This document shows positions 15,331-23,696 of a DNA stretch of 27,318 nucleotides, in pieces (position 1 is the first letter of the stretch; the number at the start of each line of letters is the position of its first letter). The stretch lies in contig DJPG01000017.1 in NCBI GenBank assembly GCA_002439735.1, positions 1-27,318 of the forward strand. Direction: 5' to 3'. The notes under the pieces are model-generated. The model saw nothing but the letters and a program-made list of their open reading frames with translations, had not been told where the DNA came from and did not search any database. The DNA is from Firmicutes bacterium UBA6418 (GTDB lineage: Bacteria; Bacillota; Clostridia; Peptostreptococcales; Anaerovoracaceae). The translations under genes and the position numbers were made by a program.

Positions 15331-16723
15331 GCGCGGCGCCTCCCTCTTCTTCTTTTTGTTTTTCGAGCAGCAGCTGTCTGACCTGCCCGGCAACTTTCTT
15401 GCCGAGCGCAATCGAATCCGTGCCATACAGCACATAAATATGATCGCCCGCAAAAAGCTGCAGCTTTCCCGGCGCATCCGTCTCCTTTTCCGCGAAGGAA
15501 AGCTTTTCCTCCGGAACACCCGCCAGCAGCAGACGCAGTTTATGGTCAAACCGCCGCGGCCCGCAGAGCACGATATTTTTGATATTGTCACGATTTAAAA
15601 ATTCAAAGTCGCAGTCGTACAGCCAGCAGGTGTTTTCGGACCAGTGCTTCATGTCGCCTTGACAGCTGTTCATAAGAATGATCTCCTTGTTACCTTCCAG
15701 GCCGCCGATGTAATCAAAGACGCGAGTCGTCGCGAACGCGTTCTTCTCCTTGGCCAGCAGACGGTAAAGCGTGCGGCTGCCGATCGTCTCGGCGTCGTAA
15801 CGCGAGCCGACAATGTTGAGCTTTTCAATGAAGCCCTCGATCTGCGCATGGCTGTATCCCAGCTCCCGCAGCACGGCTACGGCCGATACCACGTTATAGA
15901 TGTTAAAGACACTTTCGTTCAGCAGCCGATAATGACCCGTACCTTCCTTATCTTTGACGTCGATCCGCATCGCCGCCAGATCCACCCGACAACCTGCGTA
16001 GTCATAGGCCGGAGCCTTGAAACCGCAGTGCGGGCAGTAAGCTTTGCCGATATGATTGTAGCGGCGGTATTCGTATTCCAGTCTCTGATGACATTTCGGA
16101 CAGATCTGCAGGTCGTTGATGAGATTGACGCATTCCCGGACGTCACCTTCCATTTTTTCGATGCCGAAATAGACGCGCGGGTTGTCCGGCGCGACAGCGC
16201 AGCAGATCAGATCGTCCGCGTTGAGGATCAGCTTTGTTTCTTTCGGGATGTAACGGGTCAGAATATCGCGGATGTACTCCGGATGTCCGTTGCGCATGAT
16301 CGAATCGCGGGAAAGATTGGTAATCAGCATATAGTCCGGCTTCAGATACGGATAGATGCGCAGCGCGGAACGCTCGTCGATTTCAAAGAGTCCGAGCTCA
16401 TATTTGCATCTGCCACACAGACTGGCACCGTAGATCAGTGAGGATGCGATGCCGGAGTTGATGTTGGAGCCCATTTTGTTGTTGAGCACGCGCTTGCCGT
16501 CTGCGGTCAGCATATCCAAAAGCATGTTGGACACGGTTGTCTTGCCGTTGGTTCCGGTCACGGCAATGATCTTTTTCGGTTTGCCGATGTAGCGGAGAAA
16601 ATCCGGACACAGCTTCAGCGCCAGCACACCCGGAAAGTTCGTGCCGTTGTGCCGGGTGATCTTGAGCGCGATGATGGAAAGCTTCGCAGCCCAAAGCGCA
16701 AAATAATATCTGAGTTTTCCCAT
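15320..16723 (-). CDS. MurT-like Mur ligase (DUF1727 C-terminal domain)
   Basis: A 467-residue Mur-ligase family protein. The ATP-binding P-loop is 'AVTGTNGKTT' (54-63). A four-cysteine zinc ribbon (Cys208, 211, 230, 233; CPKC and CPHC) interrupts the central domain, a feature special to MurT. 'NIYNVVSAVAVL' precedes the C-terminal domain, where 'TCWLYDCDFEF' holds Asp370/Asp372, one of which should match the active-site Asp of MurT. Classical MurT, with GatD, amidates the D-glutamate of lipid II on the inner membrane face. Here the gene sits in a tight series after the ATP-grasp gene (24-base gap) and overlaps the gatD-like gene by 11 bases. Since GatD looks inactive, the ammonia source or even the reaction may differ. 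The family is certain; the substrate is open. Confidence 0.88.
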   Translation of the reverse strand: MGKLRYYFALWAAKLSIIALKITRHNGTNFPGVLALKLCPDFLRYIGKPKKIIAVTGTNGKTTVSNMLLDMLTADGKRVLNNKMGSNINSGIASSLIYGASLCGRCKYELGLFEIDERSALRIYPYLKPDYMLITNLSRDSIMRNGHPEYIRDILTRYIPKETKLILNADDLICCAVAPDNPRVYFGIEKMEGDVRECVNLINDLQICPKCHQRLEYEYRRYNHIGKAYCPHCGFKAPAYDYAGCRVDLAAMRIDVKDKEGTGHYRLLNESVFNIYNVVSAVAVLRELGYSHAQIEGFIEKLNIVGSRYDAETIGSRTLYRLLAKEKNAFATTRVFDYIGGLEGNKEIILMNSCQGDMKHWSENTCWLYDCDFEFLNRDNIKNIVLCGPRRFDHKLRLLLAGVPEEKLSFAEKETDAPGKLQLFAGDHIYVLYGTDSIALGKKVAGQVRQLLLEKQKEEEGGAAHEN

Positions 16724-16747
16724 GATACTGCAGGATCCTTTCGTTCG

Positions 16748-17770
16748 TTAATATTTGAATTCCGGTATGATCTTGTGGATCGTCGGCATGATGCCGATAC
16801 CGCCCGGCGTCTGTCCCGGCAGCTGCCAGAAGTCATGCGCACAGTAGTTGTTGCCCTCGATGATCGCCGGTCCGGTCGGTGTGATCGCCACGTCCCAGCC
16901 CACATAGCGCATCTGCGGGACTACCAGCGCCGCTTTTTTAACCATTTCAACCGCTTCCTTCATATAGGGCACATGATAGCCGACCAGCGGCTGATGGGTG
17001 TTCGGATGCTCGGTGTAATGCTTGCCTGCGGTCGTATCGCCCGAATGCGCCGGATAAAGGAACTCGCCGGTCTCCAAATCCACCGGTCCGTGCAAACCGT
17101 AGTTGTCTACCACTCTGCCATCCCGACCCATCTTGAAGACTGCATAGATCACATGCGGCTCGCCTTTGGCATCGATCATCGTCATCATCCGCATGGTGTT
17201 GACAGAATACGGATACATCTTGGCAACATCCGGATGGTTTTCGATCACGTCCTCGATCGTCGCAAAATGCTTTTCTTTGATATAAGCCAAAAACGCATCG
17301 CTGTCCGCGAATTTTTCCGTCTCCAAAAGTTCGCAGCCAATGCCGCAGGAAAGGTCTTTCATCTTGGCGAAGATCTTCTTGCGGGTGTCGAAGAAATGCT
17401 TGACTTCCGCATCGGTCGCCGTCTCCAGATCCAGACATTCTCTGCCGATGAAGTCTTTGAAGACCTTGTTGAACTCATTCTTGTTGTTGAAAATATGTGC
17501 ATAGCTGTGGTCGTTCATGAACATCATCAGCTTTTTGCTCCGAAAACGCGTAAGATAGGTATCCCGCTGCTTGGCGTTCAGGTTCCAGAACTCAAAGATG
17601 ACATAGTCATTGTAGCCCGCCCCGTAGCGCGCCATGGAGCTGAGAATGTCAAAGAACAGGTAAACTTTGTTTTTGCCGGAACGTTCATGCGCCGTGTCCA
17701 GCACCTTAAAAAACTTTTTGAAGCTTGCGCCCTTGATGACTCTCCGATAATACTGTAGTTTGCTTTCCAT
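16748..17770 (-). CDS. Sugar-transfer-associated ATP-grasp domain protein
   Basis: A 340-residue protein. The C-terminal two thirds resemble the ATP-grasp family found with sugar-transfer genes: 'SVNTMRMMTMIDAKGEPHVIYAVFKMG' (189-215), 'GWDVAIT' (291-297) and 'IEGNN' (304-308), whose Glu and Asn usually bind magnesium and ATP. ATP-grasp enzymes join a carboxylate to an amine, thiol or similar group through an acyl phosphate. The N-terminal ~90 residues are basic and helical. Start chosen at 17770, where GGGAGG lies about 9 bases upstream; the open frame runs further but without a site. It follows the cardiolipin-synthase gene by 28 bases and precedes murT by 24, arguing for a shared task at the membrane or cell wall. 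The substrate is unknown. Confidence 0.75.
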   Translation of the reverse strand: MESKLQYYRRVIKGASFKKFFKVLDTAHERSGKNKVYLFFDILSSMARYGAGYNDYVIFEFWNLNAKQRDTYLTRFRSKKLMMFMNDHSYAHIFNNKNEFNKVFKDFIGRECLDLETATDAEVKHFFDTRKKIFAKMKDLSCGIGCELLETEKFADSDAFLAYIKEKHFATIEDVIENHPDVAKMYPYSVNTMRMMTMIDAKGEPHVIYAVFKMGRDGRVVDNYGLHGPVDLETGEFLYPAHSGDTTAGKHYTEHPNTHQPLVGYHVPYMKEAVEMVKKAALVVPQMRYVGWDVAITPTGPAIIEGNNYCAHDFWQLPGQTPGGIGIMPTIHKIIPEFKY

Positions 17771-17798
17771 AAAGATAGTCCTCCCTTCTTGTCTGTTT

Positions 17799-19265
17799 TC
17801 ATAAAATATCCGATAAAAGTCTGGAAATTGCTTCCTTAAACTTAATGCGGAAACCACGTTTCTGGTAATCCGCATAGGTCAGTTCATGCCCGTGATGCGT
17901 CATGTCATACATGAATGCTCGTTCCATCTGCTGTGCGAAGTCACGGTCAAAGATCACCGCATTGGTCTCAAAGTTGAGCCGGAAGCTACGGTTGTCGAAA
18001 TTCGTCGAACCGATCGTTCCCACTTCCCCGTCCACGACTAGCGTCTTGGCATGCAGGAAACCGTCATCATAGATAAACGCCCGTGCGCCGGATCTGAGCA
18101 GTTCTCCGATATAGGAATAGGTAGCCCAGTAAACGAAAATATGATCCGGCATGTGCGGGATCATGATCCGCACATCCACACCGGATTGCACAGCCATTTT
18201 GAGAGATTCCACAATGCTTGGATCCGGGACAAAGTACGGGGTCTGCAGATAAACACGCTTTTCGGCAAATGTGATCATACGCATCATCGCGCGTTTAACC
18301 TCTTCGGCCGGAGATTCCGGTCCGCAGGAAACGATCTGTATGCCGACATTTCCCTTTTCCTCCTCCTTGCTGAAACCGTATGGAACGAGATCCATCTGTT
18401 CCTTGGTGGTAAACCGCCAATCCAGGATGAAGCGACCGTTCAGATCGTTGACCGCGTCGCCGGTAATCCGCACATGCGTATCGCGCCAATAGCCGAATTT
18501 TTTCTTTTTTCCGATATATTCTCTGGCAACGTTATAGCCGCCGGTGTAGCCAATTTTGTTGTCAATAACGACGATCTTGCGGTGGTTGCGGTAATTGAGC
18601 TTGAGTCCGAAAATCTTCAATTTCGGTCGGAAGAAGAAGCCGACCTTGCCGCCTGCTTTCAGATAATCTTTCAGCACACGCTCATTGATCGTCCGGCTTC
18701 CCATCGCGTCCAGCAGTAGCCGCACCTCGACGCCCTCTTTGGCTTTCTCGGTCAAGAGATCGATCAAGGAAAGTCCTACGAAGTCTTTTTTAATAATAAA
18801 ATACTCGATATTAACGGATTCTTTTGCCGCGCGGATATCATCCATCATTTTTTTCGATAACACGGTTCCGTCCGTGATCAATTCGACACAGTTGTTCTGC
18901 GTGTAATAGGCATGGCCGTAGACCTGGTTCAGCTTGATCAGATGCCGCCAGTTTTTGGTAGTCGGACAGGAAAATGCGTAATGCGGATTCTCCATCTCCT
19001 GCATCTGTTTTTTTAAAGCATGACTGACAACATAGCGTTCGTTTTCTGTCAGACGATTGATCTTGATACGGGCGATGTTCTGGTTAAAAACAAGGTAGAA
19101 CAGGAACCCGACGATCGGCAGGAACGCCAGCACCATGATCCATGCCAAAGTCGCCGATGGACTTTTTCGCTCTGCGAAGATAACCGCAAAGATCAGCAGC
19201 AGATTGATCGCGTACAGGATCACCAGCGACGGCACGGTATGGCTCGGTATAAAAAGTATATTCAT
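17799..19265 (-). CDS. cls: Cardiolipin synthase-like phospholipase D family protein
   Basis: A 488-residue protein with two N-terminal membrane helices (about 12-30 and 38-60) followed by two phospholipase D active-site motifs: His228-x-Lys230-x4-Asp235 and His405-x-Lys407-x4-Asp412, the second continued by 'GTIGSTNFDNRSF'. This is the normal plan and length for bacterial Cls, which joins two phosphatidylglycerol molecules to cardiolipin at the membrane; family members can also use other alcohols or headgroups. The ATG at 19265 has only a weak, distant GGGG site, so the exact start is uncertain. It lies 59 bases after the MFS gene and 28 before the ATP-grasp gene. A minus-strand TACAAT near 19310 could be a -10 element, but no good -35 accompanies it. 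Confidence 0.9.
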   Translation of the reverse strand: MNILFIPSHTVPSLVILYAINLLLIFAVIFAERKSPSATLAWIMVLAFLPIVGFLFYLVFNQNIARIKINRLTENERYVVSHALKKQMQEMENPHYAFSCPTTKNWRHLIKLNQVYGHAYYTQNNCVELITDGTVLSKKMMDDIRAAKESVNIEYFIIKKDFVGLSLIDLLTEKAKEGVEVRLLLDAMGSRTINERVLKDYLKAGGKVGFFFRPKLKIFGLKLNYRNHRKIVVIDNKIGYTGGYNVAREYIGKKKKFGYWRDTHVRITGDAVNDLNGRFILDWRFTTKEQMDLVPYGFSKEEEKGNVGIQIVSCGPESPAEEVKRAMMRMITFAEKRVYLQTPYFVPDPSIVESLKMAVQSGVDVRIMIPHMPDHIFVYWATYSYIGELLRSGARAFIYDDGFLHAKTLVVDGEVGTIGSTNFDNRSFRLNFETNAVIFDRDFAQQMERAFMYDMTHHGHELTYADYQKRGFRIKFKEAISRLLSDIL

Positions 19266-19324
19266 TTTTTTCTCAAGACCCCTTGTATTTCTTCTCCTAA
19301 ATCATAATTGATTTTTTTATTGTA

Positions 19325-20779
19325 TCACATTTTTCGTCCTTTTGCCATAAAAATTCCAAGAATACAAAATATCACATCAGCCAAAAATACAGTCCGCATG
19401 GCTTTGAGAAACAGCTGCGGATCCGTGTCTGCAAATGCCGTGTTTCCCAGATAGAGCCCGAAGGCCGCCGTGATCAGCGCCATACAGCCGGTATTTCCCA
19501 TTGAGCGCATGGTAGCAAGGACGGAGGAAGCCGTTCCGTAATCCGTTTCTTTGACGGCAGACATTACCGCTTTGGTATTCGGTGTGGAAAAAAAAGAAAA
19601 ACCGATCCCGCAGAGTGTCAAACCCAAAAGGACCGGCCACAGTGCAGAATCCGGCGTCAAGAAAAAAAAGCTTCCCAGCGAGCCGGCCGAGATTGCCATG
19701 CCCGCAGCCGACAAAAGCTGCGGGGAATGCTCGTCCGATAATTTGCCCATCCACGGTGCCAACAAGGCCATGACCGCCGTCTGGCAGAGCATGAAAAAAC
19801 CCGCTGTCTGCGCCGTATAATCCTGCACGATCTGCAAATACAAGGCCAGTAGATACGTTACGCTGAAGTTCGCGCCGTAACTGATCATTGCTGCCAGATT
19901 AGAACACAAAAACGACGGATTATTTTGAAACAGCCGCAACGAAAGCACAGCATCCTCCCGTTTTTTTTCATTTCGCAAAAACAGGATAAAGGCTCCTGCT
20001 CCGGCAAGCAGCAGCGGTATCGCCGAAGTTCTGTGCCCGATTCCCGATAACCCATACATGAAAGAGATGATAGCCGCAGCAAAGAGCAGACTTCCGGCAA
20101 TATCATGCCCGCTTTTTCCATAGGCCTGTCCGGTTTCGGATTTCCTTTGCATCAAGTCGTTCCGCTTTTCCCGGCCGATGCCGAAGGTTGCCGCCGAAAG
20201 AGAGAGCGCGGAAACTGTTGCCGTACAGAAGAACACGGATCGCCAGCCGAACTGGGTATTAAGGATCCCGCCCAGAACCGGACCTGCGGACAGTCCCAAA
20301 TAGTTCGCGCAGGCTGCATATCCCAGCACCCGTCCTCTCCGCGCCTCGTCAAACGCTTCGATCAGGATCGGCAGATTGGTGCTGAAAATCATCGAAGCAC
20401 CCACGCCCTGCAGCCCGCGGATCAAAAGGAGCATCCAGATCCCGCACGCAAAGCAGGCTGCCGCGGAGGCACCCCCGAAGACCGCGATGCCGATCCGAAG
20501 CATTGCCCTGCGGCTGCCGCGGTCTGCCAAATATCCAAGCGGCACTGCCAACGCGGCACAGGTCAGTAGATAAATGGTGATGACCCATCCCGCTGTCTGC
20601 CCACCTGCACCCAGTTCTGTACTTAAAGATGGGATCGACAGGTTGAGTGCGCTGCCCATAAACGTCGTGATGAACGAGGTGAGTACTGCCACAATCAAAG
20701 CACTCCGCGCATGTTTCGTTTCTTTTGTGGTTCGATCTATCCCGGCATTTTTTTCGCCTGAGCATACCTTCTTTTTCAT
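19325..20779 (-). CDS. MFS transporter, DHA2 (14-helix drug exporter) type
   Basis: A 484-residue membrane protein with about fourteen helices. The first helix region 'ALIVAVLTSFITTFMGSALNLSIPSL' and 'GYLADRGSRRAMLRIG' (motif A between helices 2 and 3) are typical of the EmrB/QacA-like DHA2 group, proton-driven exporters of drugs or other amphiphiles. A cytoplasmic N-terminus rich in Lys precedes helix 1. The start is uncertain: the ATG at 20779 lacks a visible ribosome binding site, whereas an in-frame TTG at 20824 would overlap the end of spoIVA and has AAGGA about 13 bases upstream. Only 29 bases separate it from spoIVA, with no hairpin between, so read-through from spoIVA is likely. The substrate cannot be inferred. 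Confidence 0.85.
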   Translation of the reverse strand: MKKKVCSGEKNAGIDRTTKETKHARSALIVAVLTSFITTFMGSALNLSIPSLSTELGAGGQTAGWVITIYLLTCAALAVPLGYLADRGSRRAMLRIGIAVFGGASAAACFACGIWMLLLIRGLQGVGASMIFSTNLPILIEAFDEARRGRVLGYAACANYLGLSAGPVLGGILNTQFGWRSVFFCTATVSALSLSAATFGIGREKRNDLMQRKSETGQAYGKSGHDIAGSLLFAAAIISFMYGLSGIGHRTSAIPLLLAGAGAFILFLRNEKKREDAVLSLRLFQNNPSFLCSNLAAMISYGANFSVTYLLALYLQIVQDYTAQTAGFFMLCQTAVMALLAPWMGKLSDEHSPQLLSAAGMAISAGSLGSFFFLTPDSALWPVLLGLTLCGIGFSFFSTPNTKAVMSAVKETDYGTASSVLATMRSMGNTGCMALITAAFGLYLGNTAFADTDPQLFLKAMRTVFLADVIFCILGIFMAKGRKM

Positions 20780-20808
20780 AGGATTAGTATGCACGCTTTT
20801 GCCGACTT

Positions 20809-22287
20809 TTATAAAATGATACAAATGAAATAATCTTTTCCTTCGTCGCTGATCTTCTGCAGTGATTTCTGTACTTTGCCACGAAGGTTTTCCGGAACAT
20901 TGCTGACCTTGCTCGCCATCTGCTCCGTAACCATTTCTTTCAGACTCTTGCCGAAGAGATTCGTTTCCCAGATCTCATCTTCCCCGTTTGCGAACTGTTC
21001 GGTCAGGTTGCGAGCCAGATCGACGGATTGCCTTTCGCTGCCGACGACCGGGGAGACTTCCGTCGTGATGCTGGTCTTGATGATATGCAGACACGGCGCT
21101 TTGGCTTTCATGCGCACGCCGTACTTGCTTCCCTGCTTGAAGACCTCCGGTTTTTCCAGGACCATCTGCGAAAGCTTCGGCGCGACAATGCCGTATTCGC
21201 TGCGCTCCGCTTCTTCCAGCGCGCTTCGGATACCGTCATAGGCTTTTTTAGCTTCGGCGTATTCCCGCAGCAGCAAAAACAGCTGGCTGTCGTTCTCGAC
21301 CGGCGCGCCCATCAGTTCCTCGATGACCTTGTAATACAGGCCTTCTTCCAGTTCCGGTCTGAGGATCACGATGCCATCTGCCGGATCAGCCTTTTCGATT
21401 CTGACATCACGGATCACGGTTCCGTCCACGATCTGCCGGCAGGAATCGATGGCCTGCCCGATGGTCTCAAATTCTCCCATCCAGCTGCGGATATGCTCGA
21501 TCATCGTCGCTTTGATCCAGTGGGAGCCCGGCAGCGCGTCCAGATAGCCCGGCAGCATGAAGTCGATCTCGCAGGCCGGGAACTGCAGCAGCAGGCGATG
21601 GAATAAAAGATCAAAGTCTTCTTCGTTCATGCGCTGGCAGTTCAGTGCCAGAACCGGCACTTGATACTTTTCCTCCAGCTGCGCGGCAAGCTCTCGCGTC
21701 TTCGGACTCTGCGGCGTCGCGGAGTTAAGTACGATTACGAACGGCTTCTGCAGTTCTTTCAGCTGCGCGACGGTCTTTTCTTCTGCGGCGCGAAAGTTTT
21801 CGGCTTCCAGTTCGCCGAAGCTGCCGTCGGTGGTCACCACCACGCCGACGACCGAATGCTCACGGATCACCTTTTCCGTGCCGACCTCAGCCGCTTCGCC
21901 GAAGGTCATTTTTTCTTCCGACCATGGCGTAGATACCATGCGTTCTTCGCCGTCCTCCTTATCGCCCAGCACGCCCGGAACCATATAACCGACGCAGTCC
22001 ACCAGACGCACCCGCATCTGCAGCCCGTTTCCGGCCGACACGAGCACCGAATCCGGCGGGATAAACTTCGGCTCGGTCGTGGTGATCGTCCTGCCCTCGC
22101 CGCTCTGAGGCAGTTCATCCATGACCCTCGTCTTTTCATACGTATTCACCATATTCGGAAACACCAGAACATCCATAAAGCGCTTGATAAAGGTTGATTT
22201 TCCGGTTCTCACCGGTCCGACGACTCCGATATAAATATCGCCGCCCGCGCGTTTCCCAATCTCATCATATATTGTCCGACTGATCAT
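20809..22287 (-). CDS. spoIVA: Stage IV sporulation protein A, spore coat morphogenetic ATPase
   Basis: A 492-residue protein, the same length as B. subtilis SpoIVA. The opening 'DIYIGVVGPVRTGKSTFIKRF' carries the Walker A GPVRTGKS (24-31) with Lys30. The segments 'SGEGRTITTTEPKFIP' and 'VRLVDCVGYMVPG' are also characteristic, as is the hydrophobic C-terminal end 'YFICIIL', which in the family helps anchor the coat base. SpoIVA hydrolyses ATP to polymerise on the forespore surface in the mother cell and forms the basement layer of the coat. The start at 22287 has GGAGGGG 8-9 bases upstream; the ATG-containing extension to 22332 lacks one. A sigma-E-like promoter may lie at 22347-22378. In many Clostridia this gene follows gpsA; here plus-strand genes and miaB intervene. 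Confidence 0.97.
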   Translation of the reverse strand: MISRTIYDEIGKRAGGDIYIGVVGPVRTGKSTFIKRFMDVLVFPNMVNTYEKTRVMDELPQSGEGRTITTTEPKFIPPDSVLVSAGNGLQMRVRLVDCVGYMVPGVLGDKEDGEERMVSTPWSEEKMTFGEAAEVGTEKVIREHSVVGVVVTTDGSFGELEAENFRAAEEKTVAQLKELQKPFVIVLNSATPQSPKTRELAAQLEEKYQVPVLALNCQRMNEEDFDLLFHRLLLQFPACEIDFMLPGYLDALPGSHWIKATMIEHIRSWMGEFETIGQAIDSCRQIVDGTVIRDVRIEKADPADGIVILRPELEEGLYYKVIEELMGAPVENDSQLFLLLREYAEAKKAYDGIRSALEEAERSEYGIVAPKLSQMVLEKPEVFKQGSKYGVRMKAKAPCLHIIKTSITTEVSPVVGSERQSVDLARNLTEQFANGEDEIWETNLFGKSLKEMVTEQMASKVSNVPENLRGKVQKSLQKISDEGKDYFICIIL

Positions 22288-22346
22288 ATCATTAACCCCT
22301 CCGTAACAGACTGCCTGCAGCGATCCCTGCAATATTTTCTATTGGT

Positions 22347-22378
22347 ATATATATGCGGCTTCCGTGGTTTTAGTATGG
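22347..22378 (-). promoter_or_regulatory. Candidate sigma-E promoter of spoIVA
   Basis: On the minus strand CCATACT (22372-22378) and CATATATAT (22347-22355) are 16 bases apart, loosely like the ATA-type -35 and CATA-type -10 of mother-cell sigma-E promoters. spoIVA is a sigma-E gene in Bacillus. The match is partial and the spacer slightly long. Confidence 0.3.
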
Positions 22379-22399
22379 TTATTTCAAGAAAGCAGAGTC

Positions 22400-22428
22400 T
22401 TGTAAATTTTAACGAGATATTGTATAAT
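22400..22428 (+). promoter_or_regulatory. Promoter of the pucR-eamA pair
   Basis: TTGTAA (22400-22405) and a perfect TATAAT (22423-22428) are separated by 17 bases. A leader of about 65 bases runs to the PucR start. A second -10-like TACAAT occurs at 22469-22474 without a good -35. Confidence 0.6.
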
Positions 22429-22499
22429 ATTTGTAATTTTCTACAAACACATGGATTCAAAAATAGAGTACAATAAAGATAACGCAGGAGGATACCAAA

Positions 22500-23696
22500 A
22501 TGGCATTGACCGTACGCGACCTGATGAAACTGCCGTGCTTCACGCATCTGCATCTGATTGCCGGTTCCAAAGGGCTGGATAAAAAAGTTTCCGGCATGGG
22601 CATTCTGGATTATGAACTGATGCCGGAGTTTATCGATGAATTTCTGACCACGTTCACGCCCGGCGACTTCGTGCTCTGCAGCTTTCTCTACCAATATTGC
22701 CTGCATAAACCGGAGGAGATCCTGCCGATGGTGCGCACGCTTTGCAGCTACGGCGCCGCCGGGATCGGCTTCAAGTCGATCCTCTATCCGGAGCTTCCGC
22801 CCGAGGTGCTGGAATTTGCGGATCGTCACAAGCTCCCGGTTTTTCAGTTCGGCAAAGAGATTTATTATGAAAATCTGGTCTACGAGATCTCAGACGCGCT
22901 GCAGACGGATGATCGCAATCTCCTGACCTCCGAGAATATCGACAGTATGATCCGCGCGGATATGCCGCAGAACCGGGTCTACACCATCGCCAAGAATCTG
23001 TCACTGTCGTTCAAGGGCTACTGCCTCGCGGTCTTTCTTACCCAGGAAAGCGAGGATTTTCAAAACAGCATCGACCGTTACTGCAAGAACTTTTATCTGA
23101 ACCGCAGTCTCGGCGACAAGGCCATGATCACGCCGTATCAAAACGGCATTTTTCTCATTCTCACGGCCGCACAGGACGATAAAAAAACCTTCCGCGTCAT
23201 CCTGGATGAGATCCTGTCCTACCTCAATCTCGCGGACAGAAAGCAAGGCTTTTACTGTTGCTTAAGCCGCATCCACAAACCGTTCGAGAGTCTGGACCGC
23301 TGCTTCAAGGAAAGCTACAACACCTACCTGGCTTCGCTGGCTGAGGGAAAAAACATCCCCGATTACGACAAACTCGGTGTCTATGAGATTCTCATCAACG
23401 ACTACCATTCTTCCGAACTCGGAGAATACATGGAGCGCTACCTCGCTCCGTTCTATGACCGGCCGGATTACATCGATACCGCGATCGCACTGGAACGTGC
23501 CGGCGGAGACATTGCCCGGGCAGCGGAGATCTTCGGCTGCCATCAGAATACAATCCGCTACAAGCTGGCGCGAATGCGGGAAGCCATCCGCATCGAACAC
23601 GATACCGAACACGAATTTTATATGAATCTTTCGCTTGCCGTCCGCATCTATCAGCTCCGGCAGGCTGCAAAACGGAAAGGAGAACTATTACGATGA
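22500..23696 (+). CDS. PucR-family transcriptional regulator
   Basis: A 398-residue regulator. The N-terminal PucR domain (~1-120) starts 'MALTVRDLMKLPCFTHLHLIAG' and includes the typical 'GAAGIGFKS' and 'LPPEVLEFADRHKLPVFQ'. A middle CdaR/GGDEF-like region follows. The C-terminal helix-turn-helix (about 332-359) is 'GGDIARAAEIFGCHQNTIRY', characteristic of the PucR/CdaR group. Relatives control purine, amino-acid or sugar-acid use, usually as activators of neighbouring genes. AGGAGG lies about 9 bases before the ATG. The stop overlaps the start of the EamA transporter gene by 4 bases (ATGA), so the transporter is its most likely partner or target. The effector is unknown. Confidence 0.92.
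   Translation: MALTVRDLMKLPCFTHLHLIAGSKGLDKKVSGMGILDYELMPEFIDEFLTTFTPGDFVLCSFLYQYCLHKPEEILPMVRTLCSYGAAGIGFKSILYPELPPEVLEFADRHKLPVFQFGKEIYYENLVYEISDALQTDDRNLLTSENIDSMIRADMPQNRVYTIAKNLSLSFKGYCLAVFLTQESEDFQNSIDRYCKNFYLNRSLGDKAMITPYQNGIFLILTAAQDDKKTFRVILDEILSYLNLADRKQGFYCCLSRIHKPFESLDRCFKESYNTYLASLAEGKNIPDYDKLGVYEILINDYHSSELGEYMERYLAPFYDRPDYIDTAIALERAGGDIARAAEIFGCHQNTIRYKLARMREAIRIEHDTEHEFYMNLSLAVRIYQLRQAAKRKGELLR

Noticed and set aside
15331..15591. An 87-codon N-terminal extension of the gatD-like gene
   Set aside because: It overlaps the murT 3' end out of frame, is Arg/Cys/Ser-rich, and a good ribosome binding site precedes the ATG at 15330 that matches the family N-terminus.
16649..17758. 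A 369-codon plus-strand frame
   Set aside because: It mirrors the ATP-grasp gene; composition is Arg/His-rich and no motif is visible.
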